Shown here in pieces: positions 49,901-60,457 of a stretch of 64,000 nt of DNA. The stretch lies in NCBI RefSeq assembly GCF_003369915.1, contig NC_046677.1, positions 14,260,001 to 14,324,000 of the forward strand, read 5' to 3'. Each line of letters starts with the position of its first letter. Position 1 is the stretch's first letter. The notes below the pieces were generated by a model, which did no database searches, was not told the origin of the DNA, and was given only the letters and a program-made list of their open reading frames with translations. The stretch comes from Drosophila miranda. Taxonomy: Eukaryota > Arthropoda > Insecta > Diptera > Drosophilidae. The position numbers were made by a program, and so were the translations under genes.

Positions 49901-50519
49901 AGCGGGCTGGCACCCTCCCTTGCCCAAGTGGAAATCATCCGTGCAGCGCAGCGGAAGCCGAAGAGCGTCGGCTGCGTCTGTCGTCTTATCGTCTCCTTTG
50001 TTGTGTCGCGGTCGGGAACGTGTGACGGGGGTGGCAGGCACAGTGGGCACAAGCCAACTTGAACTGCTCTAAAAATGCAAATATGCAAAACTGTACTGGA
50101 GAACCCCTCAATCTCTTGTTTAAATACTCGTACTATCTGTAAGTCCGTTTTATCCACAGAACGAGTATCTCCGAGACCCCATTACCCCTGCACAGACACA
50201 TATTGTATTCTGTCTGAAAATAATAAATCCTGGATTCAATCAGGATCGAATTTCGCTCTTTAATAGCCTCTATTGTTTCTGAAGATCCACTGAAGGCTTA
50301 AAATAGGGTGAGTAATCATATGGCTGAGTTAGGAACAATTGTCAAGATATTTACCCTATTTGGCCCCTGTGTATACTTACAGTGGTACGTATCATATCGA
50401 TATTGAATGGAATTAAAGCTACAGCTAATTTGGTACGAGTATCAAAACGAAAAAAAGTTATTATTAAGTTCCAAAATATACGGCTGTTTAAAGAGTACGA
50501 TTAATTCGAATTTGCATAA
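46940..50519. other. Large gene-free interval
   Basis: No supported gene. It contains a tract of CAAGCCA(G/C)GACAAGCC-type repeats near 47,980-48,020 and C-rich text with repeated CCGAATCCGAATCCG at about 49,628-49,655. It may hold regulatory DNA. A TATCGATA (DREF-type) site lies at 50,395-50,402. Confidence 0.5.
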
Positions 50520-50882
50520 CTATTCGTCCATGTCTGATGCGCTGTCCTCGGCGCAAAAGAGCAGCCTACTCTGCTCCTGCAGCGAGTAAGCCATCTCCAG
50601 AAGGTTCTGAATCTCGTGGTAAAACTCCGAGCACTGGGCATGGCGTCCTGACGAGTTGTGGACATTTGCTGCATCCTCCCAGCAACTGGTTGCCGTACCC
50701 AGAGCATGCATTCCCATGATGCCAAGTTTGTGGACGTCTACAGGACGAGCAGCTTTGCACGGGTACTTCCTGCGGCGAAGCAGAAAGTGCGAGACTACCC
50801 CTAACGCGCCCATGCCGGCGGTAAATGAGATCAGGATTTTCGTATTGGTGGAGATCCGAAACGGCAGGAGGCTACCTTGCAT
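50520..50882 (-). CDS. Short single-pass membrane protein, possibly mitoguardin-like (120 aa)
   Basis: A single intronless frame starts at ATGCAAGGTAGC (50,882); an in-frame TTG three bases short of it is not needed. The N-terminus RISTNTKILISFTAG leads into a hydrophobic helix and then LLRRRKYP, the layout of an outer-membrane anchored protein. Downstream are MHALGTATSCWEDAANVH and EFYHEIQNLLEMAYSLQEQ followed by RLLF. A W-E-x-A helix followed by EFxxxIQxLLxxAYxLQEQxxxLF recalls the start of the conserved mitoguardin (FAM73) region. Mitoguardin is about four times longer, so this would be a truncated or diverged relative. The tail is acidic (EDSASDMDE). The similarity is by memory and tentative; the frame itself looks real. 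Confidence 0.55.
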   Translation of the reverse strand: MQGSLLPFRISTNTKILISFTAGMGALGVVSHFLLRRRKYPCKAARPVDVHKLGIMGMHALGTATSCWEDAANVHNSSGRHAQCSEFYHEIQNLLEMAYSLQEQSRLLFCAEDSASDMDE

Positions 50883-52373
50883 CTTCAAAACTTCGATGTG
50901 GATAATGAGAGCAATAGTACGGTATGCCCATTCGAGTCTGTTTGGATTCTAGTCTCTCGAAATAATTTAAGAATGCCTGTCATACTGACATCCTGATTGC
51001 TTCGGTTCTGTGCTTTTGCTGTAGAAGTGCATGGGGTTATTTAAATTAATTTCAGAACAACTTCTGTGCTTTTGCTAATCTTTCAATTTCTAGTGCCAGT
51101 TTCTCCATGCGATGTCCCACTGTGCATGCAATGTTTCTCCCATGGTCACCTTCCCCAAAGAGCTGGCAGGTTGCTGGAGTGCAAAAAAGTTGGTTTAAGG
51201 TCCTTGAAAATGAAAATGTTCTCTGCCGCAGCCGACAACCTCGTTTCGAGGGCTGCCCCTCCCACTCCTGCCGCTGCGGCTTGGTGACCATCCGCCGTCA
51301 CCCCTGCGCCTTCCACACCCCGGCACTTAGCTGACAATGAGCAGTGACAGCTACCAGGGGTGGAGCGGATAGGATTCCACCGCCGGGATGTTCTATTGAG
51401 AGCCGCTTGCGGTCGTGCCACAGACCCCAAACCCCAGGATTCAGACCCAGACCCAGGCCCAGACCCGGACCGTCTGCACGTCTGTTGCATCTGTCGCATG
51501 CCGGAACTAAACGACAACAGAGGAACCCGACACAAGGGTAGTCGACTCAACCCCCATAGGGACGAGAATGCAGTCGATAATGATGCGTACGCAGGAGCGA
51601 TTATGATGAGTTTGATAGAGACAAGAACTCCTCGACTTGACACGCATGATTTAGTGTCCTGTTGAACCTGCCCTGCCCTGCCCTGCCCCTGCCGCTGGCC
51701 GGAGTCTCGTTTCGATTCCATTTCGCAAATTGCAAATAAGTCGTCCAGTGCTGCATGGGTCCCGGACCGTGTCGTGTGACAATTCTCGCAAATTATGTAT
51801 TTTTTTCCCCTGCAGCAGCCGCCAACCTAATCCGATTATTGCTCCCGATCCGGGGGACAGGTCCAGGTCCAGGTCCCGCCGCTGTTGCGCTGCACTTTTG
51901 TGTATCTCGTTGCCAGCATATGGCGTGCATGGATAGTGGAGGTCGGCACTTACACTCATTGTCCGACGTGGAATCCGAGGTTACACTCGCCCCAGTCCAC
52001 TTCCAATTCCAATCCCACTCCCACACCAACACGCCCTGCCCCGTAATTGGATTTCGATGACTGCAAATTGGTGATAATTTCGATTTGCTTCCGGGCAGCT
52101 TCCACGGAACGCAGCGCGCACGTGATTCGTGAAAATGCGACCAGCTGCGCCCTGCACTCTTTATGTCTGGTCGTGACCGGCTAAACAGGGATTGCAAATG
52201 GATGGAATGGCCTCTTTATGTCTGCTCAAACAACACCGATCACAGACAGTGCACTGTCAGTGTACTTAGGCCCGACCCCGACCTCCCGGAATGGGGGAAC
52301 TGGAACGACGAAAGCAAACTAAGCCCGAACCTAGAGAATTTCCTAATCACCCATTAGCTGATAAGACCATGCA
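50883..52373. other. Intergenic DNA upstream of lectin pair
   Basis: No gene can be supported. Overlapping frames at 51,050-51,720 on both strands are open only because of GC-rich repeats such as CCCAGACCCAGGCCC and CTGCCCTGCCCTG. Confidence 0.45.
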
Positions 52374-52380
52374 TATAAAT
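52374..52380 (+). promoter_or_regulatory. TATA box of plus-strand lectin
   Basis: GCATATAAATTC about 50 bp upstream of the ATG at 52,430, implying a leader of roughly 25 bases. Confidence 0.7.
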
Positions 52381-52429
52381 TCGCCTGCATTGCTGCAGAT
52401 GGACAGACGATAATCAGTACTCAGTCACC

Positions 52430-52988
52430 ATGAAGGGCTTTCTTCAGCTACTCGTCCTGCAGCTAGCTCTCAAGTTCGTCCTAGCTCAGGATCTCAAGTG
52501 CTCGGTAGACTATGTCTCGTTGGGAGACAGCGCCTATAAAATAGAACGCGGCAAGGTACTACCATACTCCGTGCTCCAGATGGTATAACCACTGCAATGA
52601 TAGCCTCCAATTTCAGTTCAACTGGTGGGATGCGGCCAGAAGTTGCATGGCCCTGGGAACACAGTTGGCCACCATCGACAGCGAAGAGGAGCTCAATGCC
52701 ATATCGAAATACCTCAATCAATTGGGTTTCGGTCCAGACGAAGCGGTGTGGTTCTCTGGCTTTGGCATCAAGTCCGGAGCCTGGATCTCGCTGGCGAACT
52801 CCAAGATCCAGACGTACTTCAAGTGGGCATCCGCCGAACCCAATGACTTGTACAGTGCGGAAAACTGTCTGGGCATCAAGGCCAACAGTGGTAATTGGTT
52901 CATGAATGACCTGAGTTGCTTCAAAGAATACTCATATCTATGCGAGGGTGTTCCCAAGAAGACAGAGGACAACGAGTTGGCAGTGTAG
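52430..52988 (+). CDS. Secreted C-type lectin, EPN (mannose-type) motif (165 aa)
   Basis: Exon 1 (52430-52555) encodes a signal peptide (MKGFLQLLVLQLALKFVLAQ) and the opening strand of the lectin fold; exon 2 (52617-52988) joins in phase 0 across a 61-bp intron. The fold shows NWWDAARSCMALGTQLATID, VWFSGFG, FKWASAEPNDLYSAENCLGI and WFMNDLSCFKEYSYLCE. The EPN tripeptide with the later MND is the calcium- and mannose-type sugar site. Lectins of this kind act in hemolymph recognition of microbes or glycoproteins. It is convergent with another lectin 0.6 kb away; in D. melanogaster lectin-37Da and lectin-37Db are neighbours and these are probably their counterparts, but I cannot say which is which. 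AATAAA occurs at 53,090 and 53,105. Confidence 0.9.
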
Positions 52989-53627
52989 GACTATCTTTGA
53001 AATGATTAATCGTAACATATCAAGTATGTACATAGATACATGTGTACACTGTTCATACATGTCCACAACGTTAATTATCCTTAGTTTCCAATAAATTTGT
53101 TTGCAATAAATTAAAATTACTTTAATCACTCTCGTTTATTTTTCCTAGCCTGAGTTTTTATTTGTAGGATTAGGTTTGGAAAACAAAGGATTATGCTTCT
53201 GATCGCTGAAAGCGGCCCCATACGTACTCCAATATTGCTTATAGCAATTTCGTCGGTTAGTATACCGAATGAGACCATGAGCTCAATGCCTTTCCAGCAG
53301 AATGTATCATGAATCGTGTTTTGAGTGCTGGTGAATGCTTACGACACATTCCTTACTATCGCGCCGTTGTAAATATAATCGGTTCTGAACCTATCGATAT
53401 CAGCTTCGAAGCTTCGCGACTCAAACCAAAACAACAAATTGGAATAATTCTTCGTAAAATTAAAGCATTGAGCTAAATTCATGGTTTTTGTTTTTCTTTC
53501 TTCACGATTTAGTGTGTATTCTCTTCGATATGTCAGATACCGATAAAGACCATCAGCAATGCATCATGAAAATAGATCGTACTAGTTGTACTTTTTTAGC
53601 TCGAATATATATGTATGTATATTCAAA
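52989..53627. other. Short interval between convergent lectins
   Basis: Contains the 3' UTR and two AATAAA signals of the left lectin. A TATCGATA site lies at 53,392-53,399. No coding frame. Confidence 0.5.
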
Positions 53628-54177
53628 TTAGTTGATATACACTCTTGTCGAGTCAAGTTCACAGATGTACGAGAGCTTGACACGGCAGGAGTAATCGTTC
53701 ATGAACCAGTGCTCCCCGATGCGATATAGGTTCATGCAGTTCTCGCTGTTCAGGTTGTCCGGCTGGCTGATGTACCATTTGGCATAGGGCAGGGGCCGGG
53801 CAGGACCAAACTGCAGCCAGCTGCCCTGCCGGCCAAAGCCCCCAATCCAGATCCAGTCGGCGCGATAGCCCATGCTCGTCAAGAAGTCGGTCAGCTCAGT
53901 GAACTTGTACTCGGAGTCGACGGTGGCCAGCTGGAGGCCCGACCGAATGCAGCGCTCGTTGGCATCGTACCAGGTGAGCTGGAGAGGAAGGGAAGGGTTA
54001 GGAGATTCCAGGAAAGACGCCTATGTAACGGGTACTCACCTTATCCCTGCTCTCCACAAAGTAATGCTTCTCCCCTACTCTGGTCAATGGCAGCGTGCAG
54101 TTGAAGCCCTCGACGCGAGATAAGCCCATAGCAGCCAGGCTGAGAAGGAGCCCCAAAGCCGAAGCAAATAGTTTCAT
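53628..54177 (-). CDS. Secreted C-type lectin, QPD (galactose-type) motif (162 aa)
   Basis: Exon 1 (54177-54040) encodes a signal peptide beginning MKLFASALGLLLSLAAMG and ends HYFVESRDK; exon 2 (53978-53628) joins in phase 0 across a 61-bp intron. The lectin fold follows: LTWYDANERCIRSGLQLATVD, WIWIGGFG, YAKWYISQPDNLNSENCMNL, WFMNDYSC and LSYICE. The sugar motif is QPD, the galactose type, unlike the EPN of its convergent neighbour. The intron sits at the same place in the fold in both genes, which supports a common origin by inverted duplication. The MND motif that helps hold calcium is present. Confidence 0.9.
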
Positions 54178-54223
54178 CTCTTAGTGTGTGGATCGAGTGA
54201 TGTTCCAATCAGGTAATTTTCTG

Positions 54224-54232
54224 ATTTATATA
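54224..54232 (-). promoter_or_regulatory. TATA box of minus-strand lectin
   Basis: TATATAAATC on the minus strand about 50 bp upstream of the ATG at 54,177, the same distance as in the plus-strand lectin. Confidence 0.7.
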
Positions 54233-56806
54233 GAAGACCATCGTTGGGCCTTCTTTGTTCTGCATATTTACTCGAGTCGCGGCATCGATTGATGGAAATT
54301 TGGGGCGGCCCCCAGTCCGCAGTCCCCAATCGATAAGACCTCGAGGTGGAGTGGGCAATACTTTCGTTTTCTGCGCTGATGTCTGAAATGCTCATTACAT
54401 TGGATGGCCCGAATTGTGCCCGCAGGCGTTTCGTGTCAATTTATGCAACTCTCCTGCAATTTCCGGTATATTAAAGCAATTTCCAACCCACTGGCCACAG
54501 CGCACGGACACACTGCCACGAGTACACAGACTCTGTCATGGGCTATGGGCACGACTTAATGGGGGAGTCCTGCATATGACTGCTCTCTATGGATGTGGAT
54601 GTGTTTGAGCTGTGTGCGTGTGTGCGAAGGAAAAGCCCTCCTGGGCATCGATGTAACTAAAGTGTGGGCGAATTGACGAGCATCAGGAGAGTAAGGCTAG
54701 AGTGCTTTATGGCAGCAGCACAAAAATTGATATCATATTTGGATATGGTGCGAGAGAGCGGGGTCTACTTCGATTTCTTAACAGGTATAAAATCACCCAA
54801 ATCTGGAACGGTCTCAAACTTATTTGACGTAGTCACTTAATGGATTCCTGTATCCAGCCCATCTGCAGCTTCAGGTCTCTTCAATTGTTGAGTACTACAT
54901 AACTCACATACAGCTAGAACCCTGATTCGGATGCTACCTGTTATATATCTCAACCACTTTGGCTCTGGAACTCCAAAGTATTCAATTTTGGAAAACTGGG
55001 CCTCGAATCTTATTATATACCCATTTCGAAAGCAATCGTTTGAAAGGATTTACCATCTAAATCAAAGTTTGGGCGCCCTGCAGCGAACCCCTTTCCCAGA
55101 CCATCCCCGTCCCCATCCCCATTCCCATTCCCATTCCCATCCCCGGTCGTGCCCTTCCATTATGGCGACTACTGTCAGTGTGTCTGGGGTCTCGAAGCAA
55201 TAAAAACCGCTCCTCGAGAAGTGCGTATAAAATGTCAAAACGTTTTACCAGCATTTTGAAGCTGAAGCTGAAGCCGATCCACGGCCAAACAATAAAATGG
55301 AAAATTCGCAGCAAGCAAATGCAATTTAGCAAACAGGAGGGTCGTCAAGTGACGCTGCACCCAGGGGGACTGTTTGATTTACCGTCAACAGGAGATTAAA
55401 AAAAAACGAAATAGAATCGGCAGCGGGGAAAAACACGCTACCAAAAAGTGAATTAAGAACTTGTGTGCTGGAACGACGCTACGCGGCGCGACACGACGCG
55501 AAGCCAGCAGCCCAGAGGGGTGGCTGGTTTCGCCCGGGTGTGGGGCAAATTGAGTTGCAACACTTGGCAGGTTTTTATCTACGCACCACAATCTACCCAC
55601 CGACCCACCCAGCAACCAAGCAGCCGAACAACCAGTCTGGACGGGGGGCCCAGGGAGAGGTCGCAGCCCAGACCATGCCATCAGCCATCTCGGACCAGAC
55701 CATAGGCGGAGTGACCATCCATCCCACTATCCGCAAGGAGCAGAACAGAGAACGGACTCCGGACTCCGGACAACTGTTTCGTGTTGGTGCGCGTTGATAA
55801 CAAGATTTGTTTTTCAAAAATTATGGAGGGTCGTCCTTAATTACGCTGAAAAGCGCAATGAGCAATTTCCAAATGGCAATAGCCAGGAGCTGCGAGATGG
55901 GAGTCGGAGGAGCAACAGCAATAGCAATAGCCATGCCTAAACCACATCCACCCCAAGCAATTTAGGTAAATTAAATTTGGAGTGTGCCCATCCTTCGATT
56001 TTCAGATGGTGGAGAGTGGGAGAGTACTCAAAAGTCAAAAGTGTGTGGCCCATTGCTTGATTTTGGCCAGAGATAAGGTTCTGGGGACCAGGGCACAGGA
56101 TAACGGAAGGCAGACACGGTGGCAGACACAGACACAGACATGCAGGCAGGCTCGAACGCTGGCAGAGGGAGGCCAGAACACCCTCCCGTTAGACAAATGT
56201 ATCTGCCAGACAGTCAACACTCTTTACATGGATATTCCATTAAAAGTGCCGCAGTGCATTGAAAAATTTCCACTTTATGATTTATGGTAATGAGCTTTTT
56301 ATTTATGGCACGTTCCTTCAATTGGCTACAAAAAATAAGCATGTACTCGCACTCCTACTGGAATCCATTGCAGCGTCTGCCCTTTGTTTTCTGAAAATTA
56401 AAAATTAATTAGGCATTTATCACTTGACTATCTAACAGATGGCGGCTTTCCTGGAGGAGGGGCGGAAACAAGTTCGGGGTAAGTGAACCGGAACACGAAT
56501 ACTCTCTCAGGCAAGGAGTCCGGTCCCAGACGAGATCTATGTATCCCGAAAGACCTGACAGATCTTATGGAAATGAGTCTACAGAACAGGGTTTCCGGGA
56601 AAGTCTGGGACTAGTCCCAGCCCCGTCTCAGCTCATCGATTCAGCTTATTGAATGCATGTAACTATTGATTTAATGTACTCTGATTTTAAAATTCAGAAA
56701 ATTAACAATTTCGTTGAAATTTGTTTTAGTAATTCCCTGCCGAAAAACGAAACTTAATAAACTAAAATCGAAACCAAAACTTGATTAGATCGAGATGTCG
56801 AATTGA
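54233..56806. other. Intergenic interval with CCCATT repeat and small open frames
   Basis: No gene is firmly supported. A CCCATT/CCCCAT hexamer tract lies at 55,110-55,144. Two ATG-started short frames (55 codons at 55,232 and 40 codons at 55,675) are noted under findings. Confidence 0.45.
55110..55144. repeat. (CCCATT)n tract
   Basis: Tandem CCCATT with CCCCAT variants; one arm of several C-rich hexamer tracts in the window. Confidence 0.85.
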
Positions 56807-57922
56807 TTACGATGGCGCCGGCATCTCGCAGCGGGGAAAGACGCTGCTCTCGTAGGTCGGCACCATGTACTTGATGTTGATGAAGGCGTTCGGACCGCCG
56901 CAGTACTCGAGCAGCTTCAGGGTGTCCTCGATGACATCGCCAATGCGCTTGCTGCGGTCCGGGTCGATGCCCTCGCCCAGATTCACGTTGATGTTCTTGT
57001 AAATGTTGCACACGGCCAGCAGCTGGCGATAGAACGGCACCAAGGCCTCTCCAACACAGGGACCTAGGGAGCAAGGAGCAAGGACCAAGGACCAAAAAGG
57101 GCTATAGATCTCTTTTAATTGCTTCACCAGCAGATCTTACCCAGTCGCACCATTAGCTGGACCACCTGAAGGGCGGAGATGATGATGCGCTTGTCGCGGG
57201 TCTGGAAGGCCCGTTTCAGCGGCAGAATCAGTTTTGGCAGCACGGGCAGCACTTTCTTGGGCGACCGAATGATCAGGTCGATGGCTCCGTTGATGGCCAG
57301 CAGCCGCGTGTCGCTGTTCATGTCCGCCAGCCCGTCTACGAAGATCGGCAGATAGTAGCAGTAGTCTAGCTCCTCTGGCACGCAGGTCCAGCGCACAGAG
57401 CGATCTTTGGTGGGGTCCTGCTTGCTGCTGCGACCGGCCAGGACGCACGGGATGTCCCCGCGACTGAAATAGATCTTAAAGACTGTCTCCTTCACGGGTC
57501 GTCGCTTGAAAATGTCGATCCTAAGGGGTGCAGTCGGAGGATCGAGTTCTATAGTCCCACTTCCCTTTCAGCTGTGTATTCGTACTCACTTTGCAGGAGG
57601 CTTTACCACAGTGTTCTTCTGCAGAGCCTGATAGGTGAAGGCAGGAACCACGCGATTGGGCTGTTCGAAGAGAAGATGAAATCAATCTGGGAATGCTGGG
57701 AACGTAAGAGACCGGTTCGGCCCCACTTTATAGAAATAGAATGCCCTAAAAAGGATATTGCGGCGCGAACCTCTTCTCTGAGCTCTTCTTGTGTGGGATT
57801 TGCGGTTCAAACCTATTCTAATGCAGAATACTCACCCGCTTCGATCGCAAGTAGAGAAACTCTCGGCACACTCGCCCCGGCTCGTGGGCACGCGTTGCAC
57901 GTTCCTGAGTATTCGAGCACAT
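56807..57922 (-). CDS. PACRG: PACRG, parkin co-regulated gene homologue (264 aa)
   Basis: PACRG sits in the inner junction between the A and B tubules of axonemal doublet microtubules and is needed for sperm flagella and motile cilia. Four exons keep frame: 57922-57836, 57660-57590, 57520-57141 and 57063-56807, separated by 175, 69 and 77 bp introns. The body matches the family well: [20 protein letters not shown], then [66 protein letters not shown] and [19 protein letters not shown]. The N-terminus ([15 protein letters not shown]) is short and Arg-rich. The helical-repeat fold has no catalytic residues. The ATG is the first in frame in the leader. Confidence 0.92.
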
Positions 57923-59933
57923 TTCACTTTCTTCTGAACAGCAGAAAATAAAGAAATATCTGATTTGTTTTGTAGAAAAGTATAAAAATCTGGACACTTT
58001 TGGAGCTGAAATTCAGATTTGAATTATTGGAAGACTATTTTCGGACTGGGTTTTTTAGATTTGATATGAGAAATGTACAGCCAAGATGTGATATGAATGG
58101 GCTACTAGATACGAATGCCAGTGAGCCTGGCTCGAACTAGTCGAATATCGGAATTGGGGTTGACAGTGGGGTGGGGGATTGCCTCGACATGGCTCTGGGG
58201 CCCCGAAGCACACCTCCGCATCCCCAAACAGGGCCGAAATTCAGGGCACCCTCAAGCAGCAGGCACACATGCCGGAAAATGTAAATAAATTATTCGTATA
58301 AATATGAAAATATTTATGTAGCGACACCTTCTTATCAAGACGTCGACACGCCGAGGGTGCGACCCATACCTCCATCACCACTCGCATCCGAATCCGCATC
58401 CCCATACCTATACGGAATGGGTATGCTCTAAACCAAACAATTTGGGTAGAATAATGCGTTGGGGGCTGTGCGGGCACTTGGGATGGGTATTCCCCCACAC
58501 CCCCACCCACACACACCGACATCACACCCAAAACTGTTCGCGTCTCTAAAGAGTCATAAAGGGAAAGTGCAAACATTTGCGCACTTTATCATCTTTTCCA
58601 TTTCCCTGTCAGCGGTGGGCCAGAGGTAAGTGTACGCGTACCGGTAAATATTTTGTAACGCCCGTCAATTAAGGCGTCTGGTGGGGATCGTATCCCTAGC
58701 CCTCAGACCCAGACACCCCCTCTCTATCTCTCCATCTCTGCATCTCCCATCACAGCATTAACCTACTTGGAACTGGTGAGGGGTAGTGGGGTTGGGGTTG
58801 AGGTGCTATCAGTACCTCCATCTCGGCTCTGTTTCGTGTGCCCTGAATTAATTAAAATCCAGCATGCGAATTACATCTCTCCGCCCTTATCCGACTTAGT
58901 TTTCAGCCTCGACTTTTCCGGCTTTTCCCCCTCCTTCGCTCTCTAATTGCCCACGCACAGCTTTTCACTTTCATTCAACACATCGTTGCAAGTCGCGACT
59001 TATCCGCGTTTTAATAATGTGCCTTGGCCTAAGTCAAGACTTGTTACCTTCCCCATTTCCCCCTTTCCACATTTCCATTTCCATTTTTATGTAGCTTCTT
59101 GAGCTTTCTGGCATGTAAATTGAGTTGGGAGCATTTAGCATTATGGAGCATAAGGACTGGAAGAGTCAAGAGCTGCCAACTCCCTCGCTAATTGCTGAAA
59201 AAGTTTTCGGATAATATTACCCTGGAAAATGCTCTCACAAGGCAGAAAATATTTATTGAACAGCCAAATATGAAACAAAGTGGACTGATTGCCGGTTAGA
59301 AATCTAGTGAGAGTAATAGATAGAAAGGCAATAATACCATTTATTTTAATTTTTAATTTTAAACTGAAAAGAGAGCTGCATACAATACGAATAAACATTA
59401 ATTTTCACGAATGCAAAAAATTTGTATTAATTTAAGTACCAGCCAGAGGGAAGCTCCATAAAGTAGTAGGATCATTATTAAAATTATTATGGCCAGCATA
59501 GGCAAAACTCCTGTCGTTTGGCTCTTTTAACACCTGTCTTTTCAGCATAATTACGCGCAATGCAATGCTAGAAAAACGTGCTATTGGGTGCATACTTTTA
59601 GGATGCATTGGCAGTGTTTTGTAGCACGGAAAATTTTAAAGACAAACTTTAGATCGGCCAATAGTTGGCATTATGTCATGTAGAAAATAATTATAAAATT
59701 TTCTCCATTAGGCGCTCGGGCAAAATGGGAAAATGAAATGTTCCTTGAACAAACCAGACAATAATATCACAAGGGCTCCGAGCGCTTACAATGGCCACAG
59801 CGAAAATCAGCCAGATCATAATTTATTGGCCCGAAATGGAAGGCCTATAGAACACCAGCTCAAAATAGGCCGAAAGCCGACACAAAGGCTTGCCATGCCA
59901 GGATAATGGGTCTGGGGAGGGTTCCATGGGTTA

Positions 59934-59979
59934 GGTAAGGTGAGGCGAGGTGGGGTGATGTGATGTGAGGTGAGGTGAG
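59934..59979. repeat. GGTGA-type minisatellite-like tract
   Basis: Imperfect tandem units of GAGGTGA and GATGTGA on the plus strand. Confidence 0.75.
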
Positions 59980-60068
59980 TGGATGGTTTGAGTGCGTTTG
60001 TCTAGCTGACACTTTCATTAACAAAAAGTCAGAGCGATGACAACGGGCGTCTGCCATCAGGGCGATTT

Positions 60069-60100
60069 TGTGTGTGTGTGTGCGTGTGTGTCTGTGTCTG
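60069..60100. repeat. (GT)n microsatellite
   Basis: GT dinucleotides with CGT and CTGT interruptions. Confidence 0.85.
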
Positions 60101-60415
60101 TGGCCGGGTCTCTGTGTTTTTGCATTGTTACAAAGTGCAATTGTGGGTTGGGAGTTCGGACGAGTATGGGTATGAGTATGAATGGGTCCTGGGATCAGGA
60201 CTGGGGGCAGCTGGTCTGTGGGTGTTGTCCATTCATCTGACATGGCTGCAGTGCGGCACGTAAATCTAAACAGCCACTGACAGCTTTCAACTGAAATTCA
60301 CTCCCACATCCAGAGTCACTCCGACCGGCAACAGCTTTTTATGTGCTGCTCAAAATGGACAGTCGGCAGACGACAGTCGGGAACAGGGCCCACCATCTTG
60401 AATGCCATATAAGCC

Positions 60416-60419
60416 ATAC

Positions 60420-60456
<37 letters not shown>

Positions 60457-60457
60457 T
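60416..60457. repeat. (CATATA)n array
   Basis: About seven copies of ACATAT, followed 40 bp later by a short CATA tract at about 60,499. Confidence 0.9.
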
